Part shown: positions 52,427-61,068 of the stretch, piece after piece | Numbering within the stretch: the first letter of the stretch is position 1 | How the letters are laid out: every line of letters starts with the position of its first letter | Source of the DNA: an uncultured Myxococcales bacterium | GTDB taxonomy: Bacteria > Myxococcota_A > UBA9042 > DTJE01 | Length of the DNA: 64,000 bases | Reading direction: 5' to 3' | Assembly: GCA_937975765.1 (NCBI GenBank) | Contig: CALJUR010000108.1 | Coordinates: 1 to 64,000, forward strand | The notes under the pieces: model-generated | The model's input: only the letters and a program-made list of their open reading frames with translations | What the model was told of the DNA's origin: nothing | Database searches by the model: none | Program-made: the position numbers and the translations under genes

Positions 52427-54250
52427 CTACCGCGCCAGGCATCCACCCGCCGCGATCCGCGTCGCCAGTTCCCTCGCATCCGGGAAGGCGCGCGCGGCGT
52501 CGGCGGCCACCTTCGCCTCGTCGCAGCGGCCCAGGCAGGCCAGCGCGACCGCGTGGAAGTACCCGAACATCGGCACGTCCGGACGCGATGCCGAAAGGTC
52601 CCCCAGCGCCGTCGCCGCGCCCGTGCACGCCGCCGGGTCGGACGGCCGCCGCAACGCGTCCGCCGGCGCCCAGGATAGCCCCGCCCGCCGCAGGCCCAGC
52701 AGCCCCGCCACCAGCCCCGTCGTCTCGGCGCCCCGGCCCGTCGCCCGCACCCGATCCGCCTCGACCGCCGCCTTCCCCGCGCCCTCTTCGTCCAGGTCGA
52801 ACAGGTACCTCGGGTCCGTCCCCGCCCGCAGCACGTCGAACGCCGCGAGGTCCGGCCGCGCCGCCGCCGGTACCCACACCGCGTACCGGTCGTCCAGCCA
52901 CGCCATCCGGAACGCCGGGTCCTTGCGCAGCCCCTCGATCAGCCCCGGGAACGACGCGTCCTGCCGGTCCGCCATCACGGTCGCGAACCCGTACCGCGCA
53001 TGCAGCGCCAGGAACCCCTCGTACGTCTCCAGCGCCTTCAGGTACGCGTCCAGCGCCCCCGCGTCGTGGATGTAGATCCGCCCGTCGATGAACGGCTGGG
53101 CCACCGGCAGGCCCGCGAACGCCACGTACCCGCCCGCGTTGAACGGGTGGAACATCCGCCCGGCGAGGCCCGCCTCCCGCACGAACGCGACCGCCTCCTG
53201 CGGCTCCTCGGCGTAGGACACGCCGCCCCACCCGGACACCCCCGGCGGCACCACCGCCACCGCGGCCAGCAGCGCCGCCCCCGCGCCGCCCGCCAGCAGC
53301 GGCCGCCGCAGCGCGCCGACGCCGCGAAGGTGCGCCGCCAGCACCGGCACCGCCCCGACCATCAGCCCCGGCACGAACTTCTCGGCCGACAGCGCCGGCG
53401 CCAGGAACGCCAGCAGCAGCACCATCTCGTCCACCGCCGCGCGACGCCCCCGCGCCAGGAACCCGGCCACCGCCCCGCCCGCCAGCAGCACGAAGCACGC
53501 GTCCCGGGCCAGGTCCTGCCCGAACGGCCACGGCGCCCACTCGCTCAACACGCGGTACACCGGCGCCCGGTGGTGCGCGACGGTCAGGTACAGCACCGGC
53601 CCCCACGGGTTCAGCAGCGTCGATGCCGCCACGATCCCCGCCGCGATCGCCCAGCCCGCCCGGTCCCGCCGCGTCTCGCCCGTCCCGGGCCGCAGCACCC
53701 GCAACCCCGCCAGCACCGGCGCCATCGGGAACGACCCGTGCACGTTCGCCCACAGCGCCGCCACCGCCCCCATCGCCAGCATCCGGGCCCAGCCCGGCCG
53801 CCCCCGCGCCCACAGCAGGTGCACGAAGACCAGCGCCAGCACGTACGCCGGCACGTGCGGCCGCACGTCCAGCCACGGCCGCACCACCGGCAGCGCCAGC
53901 ATCACCGCCAGCACCGCCGGCACCGCGCCCGCCCCCAGCCGCATCGCCAGCGCCGCCGACAACCCCGCCAGCAGCGCCGCCAGCAGCATCCGCAACCCCG
54001 TCCAACCCGCCGTGCCCGCCGCCTGGTGCAGTTCCCACAGCCCCAGGTCGTACAGCCACTCGTGGTTCGTGAACGGCCGGCCCTCCGACACCGCGCAGAC
54101 CGATTCCGTCGCCGGGATCCCTCCCAGTTCCTCCATCTGCCGGCCCAGCGCCAGGTGGAACCACACGTCCGGGTCCGCCGACGGGTACGCCGCCGCCGCG
54201 CCTCCCAGCAGCGCCGACACCCCGATCGCAACCGCCCATCGCCGGTCCAT
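52427..54250 (-). CDS. GT-C-like membrane protein
   Basis: The 607-residue protein has about ten spans and the opening loop PSADPDVWFHLALGRQMEELGGIPATESVCAV, with an Asp-Pro-Asp acidic motif and NHEWLYDLGLWELH, as in uncharacterised GT-C-type proteins from Deltaproteobacteria-like and PVC bacteria. A soluble C-terminal region (about 400-607) includes FNAGGYVAFAGLPVAQPFIDGRI and a short helical repeat region. I start at ATG 54250, with GGAGGGGGA directly before it; the longer frame is non-coding overlap with the divergent gene. It is co-directional with the other GT-C gene and divergent from the TPR gene at 54351. Confidence 0.75.
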   Translation of the reverse strand: MDRRWAVAIGVSALLGGAAAAYPSADPDVWFHLALGRQMEELGGIPATESVCAVSEGRPFTNHEWLYDLGLWELHQAAGTAGWTGLRMLLAALLAGLSAALAMRLGAGAVPAVLAVMLALPVVRPWLDVRPHVPAYVLALVFVHLLWARGRPGWARMLAMGAVAALWANVHGSFPMAPVLAGLRVLRPGTGETRRDRAGWAIAAGIVAASTLLNPWGPVLYLTVAHHRAPVYRVLSEWAPWPFGQDLARDACFVLLAGGAVAGFLARGRRAAVDEMVLLLAFLAPALSAEKFVPGLMVGAVPVLAAHLRGVGALRRPLLAGGAGAALLAAVAVVPPGVSGWGGVSYAEEPQEAVAFVREAGLAGRMFHPFNAGGYVAFAGLPVAQPFIDGRIYIHDAGALDAYLKALETYEGFLALHARYGFATVMADRQDASFPGLIEGLRKDPAFRMAWLDDRYAVWVPAAARPDLAAFDVLRAGTDPRYLFDLDEEGAGKAAVEADRVRATGRGAETTGLVAGLLGLRRAGLSWAPADALRRPSDPAACTGAATALGDLSASRPDVPMFGYFHAVALACLGRCDEAKVAADAARAFPDARELATRIAAGGCLAR

Positions 54251-54350
54251 TCCCCCTCCGGAAATCCCCGTCCGCAAAGCCCGTACTGGCCGCGAGGTAT
54301 GATACCATCCTCCCCGCGCCGGCACGCCGCCGGCACGGGATGACAGGACG

Positions 54351-55340
54351 ATGTCGACGACCCGGCTGGCCGAGAAAAGTCCCCTGGTGCGATATGTGTT
54401 CCCCTGGGTGCGCTCCGCCCGGGCGTTGCTGACCACCGCGATCCTGCTGGCGGTCGTCGCGGTCGGGTGGTTCGCCACCCGCGCCGGCTTCGTCGCCGTC
54501 ACCTACGCCGCGCTGAACCCCGTTCGCGACGCCGGCCTGTGGCAGCGCATCGGCGAGGGCACCGCCACGCCGCAGGAACTGGAATCCTCCCGCGCGCTGG
54601 GCTCGCCGCTGGCCGCCGAGACGCTGTACCTGCCGCCCCCCGTCGTGCTGCGGTTCTTCTCGCTGGGGCACCCCGCCGCCCTGGCCGACCTGCTGTTCGT
54701 GCGGGCGCACGCCTACTTCCTGTCGCACTTCTTCGTGGACCGGCGCTTCGAGTGGCTGGACGTCTACATGGACTCCATCACCGCGCTGGACCCCGACAAC
54801 CCCCGCGTGTACCAGTGGGCCGCCCAGACGCTGCGGCTGGGCCAGATGATCAACGACGAGGTCGTCGCGCACGCCAACCGCTTCCTGGAGGCCGGCCTGG
54901 CCCGCTTCCCGGACGACTGGCGCCTGAACATGGACCTGGGCTTCAACCTGTACTTCGAGATGAAGGGCCAGGACGACGCCGAGAAGGCCGCCTACCAGTT
55001 GAAGGCGCGCGACTGCTTCGTGAAGGCCGCGGGCCAGCCCGGGTCCCCGATCGACCCGAACTTCCTGGCCCAGTTGTTCGACGACCGGGACCAGGGCGCG
55101 CTGGCCATCCACTACGCGCTGCAGAAGTACTACGAGTCCAACGCCGAGCAGCGCACGCAGCTGCTGCGGCGCATCGGCGTGCTGTCCGAGGTGATGGCGA
55201 ACGGGCTGAAGGACGAGGAAGCACGCTGGCGGGCCGACTGGTCCTTCGTGCCGGTGTCGCTGTTCTCGCTGCTGGACGAGGGCAGCCGCCGCGAGGCGTC
55301 CCTCGCGAAGCCCCAGGCGAAGGCGGGAGGGACCCCTTGA
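54351..55340 (+). CDS. Membrane-anchored TPR-like protein
   Basis: The 329-residue protein has one N-terminal membrane span (ALLTTAILLAVVAVGWFATRAGFVAV) and then a helical periplasmic domain with TPR-type pairs (LADLLFVRAHAYFLSHFFV, YMDSITALDPDNPRVYQWAAQTLRLG, HANRFLEAGLARFPDDWRLNMDLGFNLYFE). The ADLLFxRAxxYFxxHF motif is seen in other delta-type genomes next to ABC or glycan genes. It starts an operon of six genes: its stop overlaps the TTG start of the epimerase gene, and the ABC exporter follows. It may act as a scaffold for envelope assembly. The ribosome-binding sequence (ACAGGACG) is modest. Confidence 0.75.
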   Translation: MSTTRLAEKSPLVRYVFPWVRSARALLTTAILLAVVAVGWFATRAGFVAVTYAALNPVRDAGLWQRIGEGTATPQELESSRALGSPLAAETLYLPPPVVLRFFSLGHPAALADLLFVRAHAYFLSHFFVDRRFEWLDVYMDSITALDPDNPRVYQWAAQTLRLGQMINDEVVAHANRFLEAGLARFPDDWRLNMDLGFNLYFEMKGQDDAEKAAYQLKARDCFVKAAGQPGSPIDPNFLAQLFDDRDQGALAIHYALQKYYESNAEQRTQLLRRIGVLSEVMANGLKDEEARWRADWSFVPVSLFSLLDEGSRREASLAKPQAKAGGTP

Positions 55341-56296
55341 GCGGAAGCGGACGGATCCTGGTCACGGGCGGCGCGGGCTTCATCGGGTCGTCGCTGGCGG
55401 CGCGGCTGCTGGAAACGCGCGACTGCGAGATCGTGCTGCTGGACAACCTGCACCGGAACGCGCTGGCCGGCAGCCCGCTGCTGGATTCGCCGCGCGTGCG
55501 CCTGGTGCAGTGCGACGTGCTGGACCGCGAGGCCGTCCGGCAGGCCGTGAAGGGGGCGACCGAGGTCGTGCACATGGCCGCCATCGCCGGCGTGGACACC
55601 GTGATGCGGTCGCCGGTGCTGACGATGCAGGTCGCGCTGCACGGCACGCTGAACGTGCTGGAGGCGGCCTTCGAGGAAGGGAAGTGCCGGCGATTCGTGG
55701 ACTTCTCGACGTCGGAGGTCTTCGGCCGATACGCCTACAAGGTCAGCGAGGGCGACGCGAACCAGCTGGGCGCGGTCGGCGAGGCGCGCTGGACCTACGC
55801 GGTCAGCAAGCTGGCCACCGAGCACCTGGCGCTGTCCTACCACCGGCAGCACGGCTTTCCGGCGTGCTCGATCCGGCCGTTCAACATCTACGGCGCGAAC
55901 CAGGTCGGCGAGGGCGCCATCCACCACTTCATCGTGAAGGCGCTGGCCGGCGACGTGCTGCGCGTGCACAACGACGGGGCGCAGATCCGGTCGTGGTGCT
56001 ACATCGACGACATCGTGGACGGCATCCTGCTGGTGCTGGACAGGGACCAGGCGGTGGGCGAGGCCTTCAACATCGGCAACCCCCGCAGCACGCTGACCAT
56101 CTACAACCTGGCCCGCGAGGTCGTCCGGCTGGCGCAGTCGCCGTCGCGCATCGAGATGATCGAGTGGCCCTTCGCGGACGTCGAGCTGCGCATCCCGGAC
56201 ATCGGCAAGGCGCGGCGCCTGCTGGGGTACGAACCGAAGATCGACCTGGAGGAGGGCCTGCAAAGGACCATCGCCGGGTACCGGAGCCGCCTGTGA
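55337..56296 (+). CDS. NAD-dependent nucleotide-sugar epimerase/dehydratase
   Basis: The 319-residue protein is an extended SDR with TGGAGFIGS (dinucleotide binding), DNLHRN after strand 2, HMAAIAG, a catalytic Ser in DFSTSEVFG and YAVSK with the catalytic Tyr and Lys. SIRPFNIYGANQVGEGAI holds substrate-binding residues typical of UDP-/GDP-/dTDP-sugar enzymes. I begin at TTG 55337, which overlaps the preceding stop (TTGA) and has GGAGGG about five bases before it. The product could be a UDP-glucuronate decarboxylase-, arnA- or dTDP-sugar-type epimerase; the exact substrate is unknown. The DegT aminotransferase gene starts at its stop codon. Confidence 0.9.
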   Translation: MSGSGRILVTGGAGFIGSSLAARLLETRDCEIVLLDNLHRNALAGSPLLDSPRVRLVQCDVLDREAVRQAVKGATEVVHMAAIAGVDTVMRSPVLTMQVALHGTLNVLEAAFEEGKCRRFVDFSTSEVFGRYAYKVSEGDANQLGAVGEARWTYAVSKLATEHLALSYHRQHGFPACSIRPFNIYGANQVGEGAIHHFIVKALAGDVLRVHNDGAQIRSWCYIDDIVDGILLVLDRDQAVGEAFNIGNPRSTLTIYNLAREVVRLAQSPSRIEMIEWPFADVELRIPDIGKARRLLGYEPKIDLEEGLQRTIAGYRSRL

Positions 56297-57408
56297 TGGA
56301 AGACGACCGGACGATCCCGCTGGCACGCCCGTATGTCGGGTCCGAGGAACTGGACGCCGTGCGCCGCGTGCTGGCGTCGCGGCACCTGGCGCAGGGTCCG
56401 GAAACGGCCGCGCTGGAGGCCGAGGTGTCCGCGATGCTGGACGGGACGGGCGTGATCGCCGTCTCTTCCGGCGGGGCGGCCCTGCTGCTGGCGATGGAGG
56501 CGCTGGACGTCGGGCCGGGCCGCGAGGTCGTGGTGCCGTCCTTCGCCTTCCCGGCGGCGGCGCAAGCGGCGTTCTTCCTGGGGGCCGTGGCGGTGCCGGC
56601 CGACGTGGACGAGGCGACGATGGCCGTGACGCCGGAAACGGTCGCGCGGGCGCTGTCGGAGCGCACGCGGGCGGTCGTCGTCGTGCACCCGTTCGGGATC
56701 CCCGCGGACATCGAGGGGATCGTCGCGCTGTGCCGGGCCCGCGGCGTCGCGACGATCGAGGACGCGGCCTGCTCGCTGGGCGGGCGGACCTGGACGGGCT
56801 CGCCTTCCGGCACGGTGGGCGACATCGGCTGCTACTCGATGCACCCGCGCAAGCCCGCCACGGCGGGCGAGGGCGGGCTGCTGGCGACCCGGGACCCGGA
56901 CGTCGGCATGCAGCTGAAGCGGCTGCGCGACTACGGTCGCACCGGGGCAGGGGCCGGCGACGTCTTCGGCGAGGTCGGCCTGAACTTCCGGATGGGCGAC
57001 GTGCCCGCGGCGATCGGGCGGGTGCAGGTGGGACGGCTGGCGGCGTCGATCCGCGTGCGATCCATGCTGGCGGAGCGCTACCGCAAGCGCCTGGCGGGGA
57101 AGAACGGCGTGCGGATCCCGGGGGGGTACGACCGGCCCGGGCAGACGTGGCAGTCGATGGTGGTGCGACTGGACCGGCCCGCGGACCCGGTGCGGCGGGC
57201 GCTTCTCGACGACGGCGTCCAGGCGGGCGTGACGGCCCACGCGCTGACGCAGCAGGCCTTCTGGCGGCAGCGGTGCCCGGACGGGCCCTCCTGCCCCGTC
57301 GGCGAGGCGCTGGCGGCGACAACGCTGGCCCTGCCCCTCTTCGACGAGATGACCGGCTCGCAGGTGGACCGGGTCGCTGATCGCCTGGCCGCGCGGCTGG
57401 CCGGGTGA
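56296..57408 (+). CDS. DegT/DnrJ/EryC1 sugar aminotransferase
   Basis: The 370-residue PLP enzyme begins IPLARPYVGSEELDAV, has SSGGAALLLAMEAL (cofactor phosphate binding), VVVPSFAFPAAAQAAFFLGA, EDAACSLGG (Asp that pairs with the PLP nitrogen) and YSMHPRKPATAGEGGLL with the Schiff-base Lys. This family adds an amino group to keto-sugar nucleotides. The ATG shares its A with the TGA of the epimerase gene. Together they would make an amino-deoxy sugar for an envelope glycan or lipid. Its C-terminal half, including FRMGDVPAAIGRVQVGRL, is intact. Confidence 0.92.
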   Translation: MEDDRTIPLARPYVGSEELDAVRRVLASRHLAQGPETAALEAEVSAMLDGTGVIAVSSGGAALLLAMEALDVGPGREVVVPSFAFPAAAQAAFFLGAVAVPADVDEATMAVTPETVARALSERTRAVVVVHPFGIPADIEGIVALCRARGVATIEDAACSLGGRTWTGSPSGTVGDIGCYSMHPRKPATAGEGGLLATRDPDVGMQLKRLRDYGRTGAGAGDVFGEVGLNFRMGDVPAAIGRVQVGRLAASIRVRSMLAERYRKRLAGKNGVRIPGGYDRPGQTWQSMVVRLDRPADPVRRALLDDGVQAGVTAHALTQQAFWRQRCPDGPSCPVGEALAATTLALPLFDEMTGSQVDRVADRLAARLAG

Positions 57409-57445
57409 AGACGCGTTCGGGGCGGGGACGCCCCGGGGAGGCTCC

Positions 57446-58393
57446 ATGGACGACGTGATCGCCGTGGAGGGCCTGAGGAAGGTCTTCCGCACCCCCTTCC
57501 GGCGGCGCCGGGTCGAGGCCGTCAAGGGCGTCACCTTCCAGGTGCGCCGCGGCGAGATCTTCGGCTTCCTGGGCCCCAACGGCGCCGGCAAGACCACCAC
57601 GCTGAAGATGCTGGTGGGCCTGATCCGCCCGACGTCGGGCCGCGCGCGGGTGCTGGGCGGCGATCCCGGCACGCTGGAGGTGATGGCCCGGGTCGGCTTC
57701 CTGCCGGAACAGCCCTACTTCTACGACTACCTGACGCCCGGCGAGCTGCTGGACGTGTTCGGGCAGGTGTTCGGGCTGCCGCGCGCGCTGCGGCGCCAGC
57801 GCATCGACAGCCTGCTGGACCTGGTGGGCCTGGGGGATGCCAAGGGGCGCGTGCTGCGCAAGTTCAGCAAGGGCATGCTGCAGCGCGTCGGCATCGCGCA
57901 GGCGCTGCTGAACGACCCCGAACTGGTCCTGCTGGACGAGCCGATGTCCGGCCTGGACCCGGTCGGGCGCAAGGAGATCATCGACCTGATGGCGCGGCTG
58001 AAGGACCAGGGCAAGACGGTCTTCTTCAGCAGCCACATCCTGGCCGACATCGAGCGCCTGTGCGACCGCGTGGTCATCCTGCACAAGGGCGAGGTGAAGC
58101 ACGCGGGAACGCTGAAGGAACTGCTGACCCAGGGCGAGCGCAAGGAGATCCTGGTGGCCGGCGAGCTGCCCGACGGGCTGTCGGGGCGTCCGGGCCTGCT
58201 GGCCACGGACCGGGTCGGGCCGGGCGTGACCCGGCTGGCGGTGGAATCGGCCGCGGCGGACGCGATGCTGCGGGCGTTGCTGGACGCGCGGCTGGAGGTG
58301 CTGCAGGTCGCGGATCGCGGCATCACGCTGGAGGAACTGTTCGTGAAGACGGCCGGCAGCGGGCCGGTGGGCGCGCGGGAGGTGGCGGGATGA
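57446..58393 (+). CDS. ABC transporter ATP-binding protein (ABC-2 type)
   Basis: The 315-residue ATPase has Walker A GPNGAGKTTT, a Q-loop region (FLPEQPYFYDYLTPGE), signature FSKGMLQRVGIAQALL, Walker B LVLLDEPMSGLDP and the switch His in SSHILADIERLC. The C-terminal 80 residues form the accessory domain usual for CcmA/NodI-type drug or polysaccharide exporters. GGGGAGG precedes the ATG. Its stop overlaps the ATG of the permease (ATGA), making an operon with two further genes. The exported substrate is unknown but could be the glycan or lipid made by the enzymes upstream. Confidence 0.95.
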   Translation: MDDVIAVEGLRKVFRTPFRRRRVEAVKGVTFQVRRGEIFGFLGPNGAGKTTTLKMLVGLIRPTSGRARVLGGDPGTLEVMARVGFLPEQPYFYDYLTPGELLDVFGQVFGLPRALRRQRIDSLLDLVGLGDAKGRVLRKFSKGMLQRVGIAQALLNDPELVLLDEPMSGLDPVGRKEIIDLMARLKDQGKTVFFSSHILADIERLCDRVVILHKGEVKHAGTLKELLTQGERKEILVAGELPDGLSGRPGLLATDRVGPGVTRLAVESAAADAMLRALLDARLEVLQVADRGITLEELFVKTAGSGPVGAREVAG

Positions 58394-59196
58394 AGGGCCT
58401 CTTCGGATCCCCGCGTCGCGTGGCGGCCATCGCCCGCAACACGTTCATCGAGGCGGGACGCAACCGCGCCTTCATCGGCCTGGGCATCGCGGCGATCGGC
58501 CTGGTCGCGTCGTCGATGGCGGTGTCGGGCCTGGCGATCGCGGACCAGATGGCGCGCGTGCTGGTGGACTTCGGCCTGTTCGCGATCTCCCTGCTGGAGG
58601 TCGTGATCGCCGTCACGATGGGCGTCATCCTGGTCTTCAAGGAGATCGACCGGAAGACGTTCTACGTGGTGCTGACCAAGCCGATCCGCCGGTCCGAGGT
58701 GCTGGCGGGCAAGTTCTTCGGGCTGGCCGCGATCCTGGCCATCGCGCTGGTGCTGATGGCGGCCGCGTGGGTCGGGTCGCTGCTGCTGCGGGACGTGCCG
58801 CTGCGCCACGACATGGTGCAGGCCCTGGTGCTGACGTGGATGCAGGCGCTGTTGATCACGTCGGTGGCGCTGTTCTTCAGTTCGTTCGCCAGCCCGGTGC
58901 TGTCCGGCGTCTTCACCCTGGGGGTGTACCTGGCGGGGACGTCGATCTACGTTCTGGAGGACCTGCTGGCGGGCCGCAAGGGCATGCTGGCGACCAACGA
59001 GGCGGCCCGCGCCGTGGCCAAGGCCGCGGTGGTGGGGCTGCCCGACCTGTCCGTCTTCAACCTGGGCAAGGAACTGATCCTGGGCATCCCGATCGGCTGG
59101 GACTACGTCGCCGCCGCCGGGGCCTACTGCGCGGGCTGGATCGTGCTGTTCTGGGCGCTGGCCGCGCTGATCTTCGAGCGGAGGGACTTCGCGTGA
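58390..59196 (+). CDS. ABC-2 type permease
   Basis: The 268-residue protein has six predicted spans and starts AIARNTFIEAGRNRAFIGLGI, the usual cytoplasmic elbow and first helix of ABC-2 permeases. VILVFKEIDRKTFYVVLTKPIRRSEVLAGKFFGL is the conserved loop after span 2. It would dimerise and pair with the ATPase encoded just before. The start overlaps that gene's stop (ATGA), and its own stop overlaps the next start (GTGA), so the three are translated as a unit. Substrate direction is export by family rule. Confidence 0.92.
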   Translation: MKGLFGSPRRVAAIARNTFIEAGRNRAFIGLGIAAIGLVASSMAVSGLAIADQMARVLVDFGLFAISLLEVVIAVTMGVILVFKEIDRKTFYVVLTKPIRRSEVLAGKFFGLAAILAIALVLMAAAWVGSLLLRDVPLRHDMVQALVLTWMQALLITSVALFFSSFASPVLSGVFTLGVYLAGTSIYVLEDLLAGRKGMLATNEAARAVAKAAVVGLPDLSVFNLGKELILGIPIGWDYVAAAGAYCAGWIVLFWALAALIFERRDFA

Positions 59197-59837
59197 CCCC
59201 GCGCCTGCTGCGCGCCGGGATGGGGGTGCTGGCGGCCGTGCTGGTGCTCGGCTGCGTGGCCGGGCTGCGCGTGGCGTTCTCGGGGCGGTCCGACCTGGCG
59301 ACGGCACGGGAATGCCGGGACGCGGGGCTGCCCTCGACGGCGATCGACTTCGCGGCGCGGGCGGCGCGGTGGTACCTGCCGGTCGGCGGGGTGTCGCGCG
59401 AGGGCCGAGAACTGCTGGCGACGCTGGCGGACGAGGCGGCGCGGACCGGCGACGCGGCGCTTTCCCTGCGGGCGTGGCAGGAACTGCGGGGCGCGATCCG
59501 GGCGACCCGCTGGCTGGCCCGGCCCGACGAGGATCTGCTGGACCGCGCCGACCACGCCATCGCGAAGGGGATGGCCGCGATCGACCGGCTGCCCGACGGG
59601 CGTCCCGGCCTGGACGAGGCCGGCCACCTGGAGTTCCTGCGGCGCGACTCGATGCCCCGCACCTTGCCCGCCGCGCTGGCCTCGCTGCTGTTCCTGGCAT
59701 GGGTCGCCGTGACCGGCGTCGGCGCGTGGAGGTCGCTGACCCCCGAGGGCCGCCTGCGGGGCCGCGCCGCCCTCTCCTTCGGCCTCGCCTCCGCCGCCCT
59801 GCTGGGCGGCTGGCTGCTGTGCCTGTCGCTGGCCTGA
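59193..59837 (+). CDS. Membrane-anchored accessory protein of the ABC-2 exporter
   Basis: The 214-residue protein begins with GTG overlapping the permease stop and has an N-terminal span (MGVLAAVLVLGCVAGLRVAF), a helical periplasmic domain of about 110 residues (TARECRDAGLPSTAIDFAARAARWYLPV, TPR-like) and two C-terminal spans (LPAALASLLFLAWVAVTGVGAW and SFGLASAALLGGWLLCLSL). No family name comes to mind. Tight coupling suggests that it helps the exporter, perhaps as a stator. A Lys/Arg-poor, Ala/Arg-rich composition matches its neighbours, so transfer is unlikely. Confidence 0.75.
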   Translation: MTPRLLRAGMGVLAAVLVLGCVAGLRVAFSGRSDLATARECRDAGLPSTAIDFAARAARWYLPVGGVSREGRELLATLADEAARTGDAALSLRAWQELRGAIRATRWLARPDEDLLDRADHAIAKGMAAIDRLPDGRPGLDEAGHLEFLRRDSMPRTLPAALASLLFLAWVAVTGVGAWRSLTPEGRLRGRAALSFGLASAALLGGWLLCLSLA

Positions 59838-60198
59838 CCCCCTCCGCCTCGCCGCTCCGCCTTCCCCTGCGCCCTGTAGGGCGGGGGCCCCGCCCCCCGC
59901 CATCGTATTGCCGGGCCCCGCCCCCCGCCTCCTCGAACCCGCCATCCCTGCCGTGCGCCGGCTGTCCCTGGCGGGGCACAAGGCCCCGCCCTGCATCGGG
60001 TCAGCCGTCGCCGAAGCAGCCCTTCGGGGCGACCTCGGCAAACGCCTCTTCAGGCCGCTTTCGATGGCCGCCGAGGGTCCATGCCCGGCTTCAGGGGCGC
60101 ACCGGCCTTCCCGGACCTGCCGGGGGCCTTTCCGGGCGTCTCGTGGAATCGGGTGCAGGATGCGGTCGAAACGACGGGTGCGGGACCGGTCCCGGGGG
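59838..60198. other. Gene-free stretch with palindromic repeats, copies 7 and 8
   Basis: The 361-base gap between convergent genes holds a full repeat at 59874-59902, a half copy at 59911-59929 and an inverted copy at 59970-59997. The rest shows no credible gene. The hairpins could serve as bidirectional transcript ends. Confidence 0.7.
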
Positions 60199-61068
60199 TC
60201 AGCCCTCGCCCTTCTCCGCCAGCAGCCGCTCGCGCAGCCGCTTGAAGTCGGACAGGCTTCCGAACGACAGGTTCACGTGGCCGCGGTTGCCGCGGAAGGT
60301 CACCGTGACCGGCACGCCCAGCGCCGCCTCGATCTCGTCGCGGGACGACCGGAAGTATCCCGCCAGGGCCGGTTCGCCGGCGCGCGCCCGCTTCGACGTG
60401 CCCTTGCGCTGGCGCCGGACCTGCGACTCCACCTGCCGGACGCTCCAGCCCTCGGCGATCGCCTGCCGCAGCAGCGCCTCCTGGCCCGCCGCGTCCAGCG
60501 GCAGAAGCGCCCGCGCCAGCCCCTCCGACACCTGGCCGGCCTCCAGGGCCTTCAGCACGGCCACGCTGCACTTCAGCAGCCGCAGGCTGTTGGTGACCGT
60601 GGTCCGGTCCTTGCCGACGCGCTTCGCCACGTCCTCCTGGCTCATCGCGTGGTCGCGCACCAGCCGGTCGAACGCGCGCGCCTGCTCCACCGGGTCCAGG
60701 TCCTCGCGCTGCAGGTTCTCCACCAGCGCCAGCACGAAGGCGTCCTTCGACGTCGCCTGCCGCACCACGACCGGCACCGCCGACAGGCCCGCCAGCCGCG
60801 CCGCCCGCAGCCGGCGTTCGCCCGCGATCAGCCGGTACCGGTCGCCGTCCTTCGACACCAGCAGCGGTTGCAGCACGCCCGCCTCGCGGATCGACGCCGC
60901 CAGTTCGGCCAGCGCCTCGTCCCGGAACCGGCGCCGCGGCTGGTCCGGCAGCGCCTCGATGCGGTCCACCGGGCACTCCAGCACCACGGGCCGATCGCCC
61001 GGCGGCGGGGCCGACACCGGGAACAGGGCCGCCAGGCCCTTGCCCAGGGCAGGGCGCTTGTCCTTCAT
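60199..61068 (-). CDS. parB: Chromosome-partitioning protein ParB
   Basis: The 289-residue protein has the full ParB plan: MKDKRPALGKGLAALFP (ParA-stimulating N-terminus), LPDQPRRRF, then the CTPase box GERRLRAARLAG, ALVENLQREDLDPVEQARAF and a helix-turn-helix (SQEDVAKRVGKDRTTVTNSLRLL). A C-terminal dimer domain follows. It binds parS, spreads as a CTP clamp and activates ParA. ATG 61068 overlaps the parA stop (ATGA). A Lys/Arg-rich linker (RRQRKGTSKRARAG) precedes the dimer domain. The tail TVTFRGNRGHVNLSFGSLSDFKRL is typical. Confidence 0.96.
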   Translation of the reverse strand: MKDKRPALGKGLAALFPVSAPPPGDRPVVLECPVDRIEALPDQPRRRFRDEALAELAASIREAGVLQPLLVSKDGDRYRLIAGERRLRAARLAGLSAVPVVVRQATSKDAFVLALVENLQREDLDPVEQARAFDRLVRDHAMSQEDVAKRVGKDRTTVTNSLRLLKCSVAVLKALEAGQVSEGLARALLPLDAAGQEALLRQAIAEGWSVRQVESQVRRQRKGTSKRARAGEPALAGYFRSSRDEIEAALGVPVTVTFRGNRGHVNLSFGSLSDFKRLRERLLAEKGEG

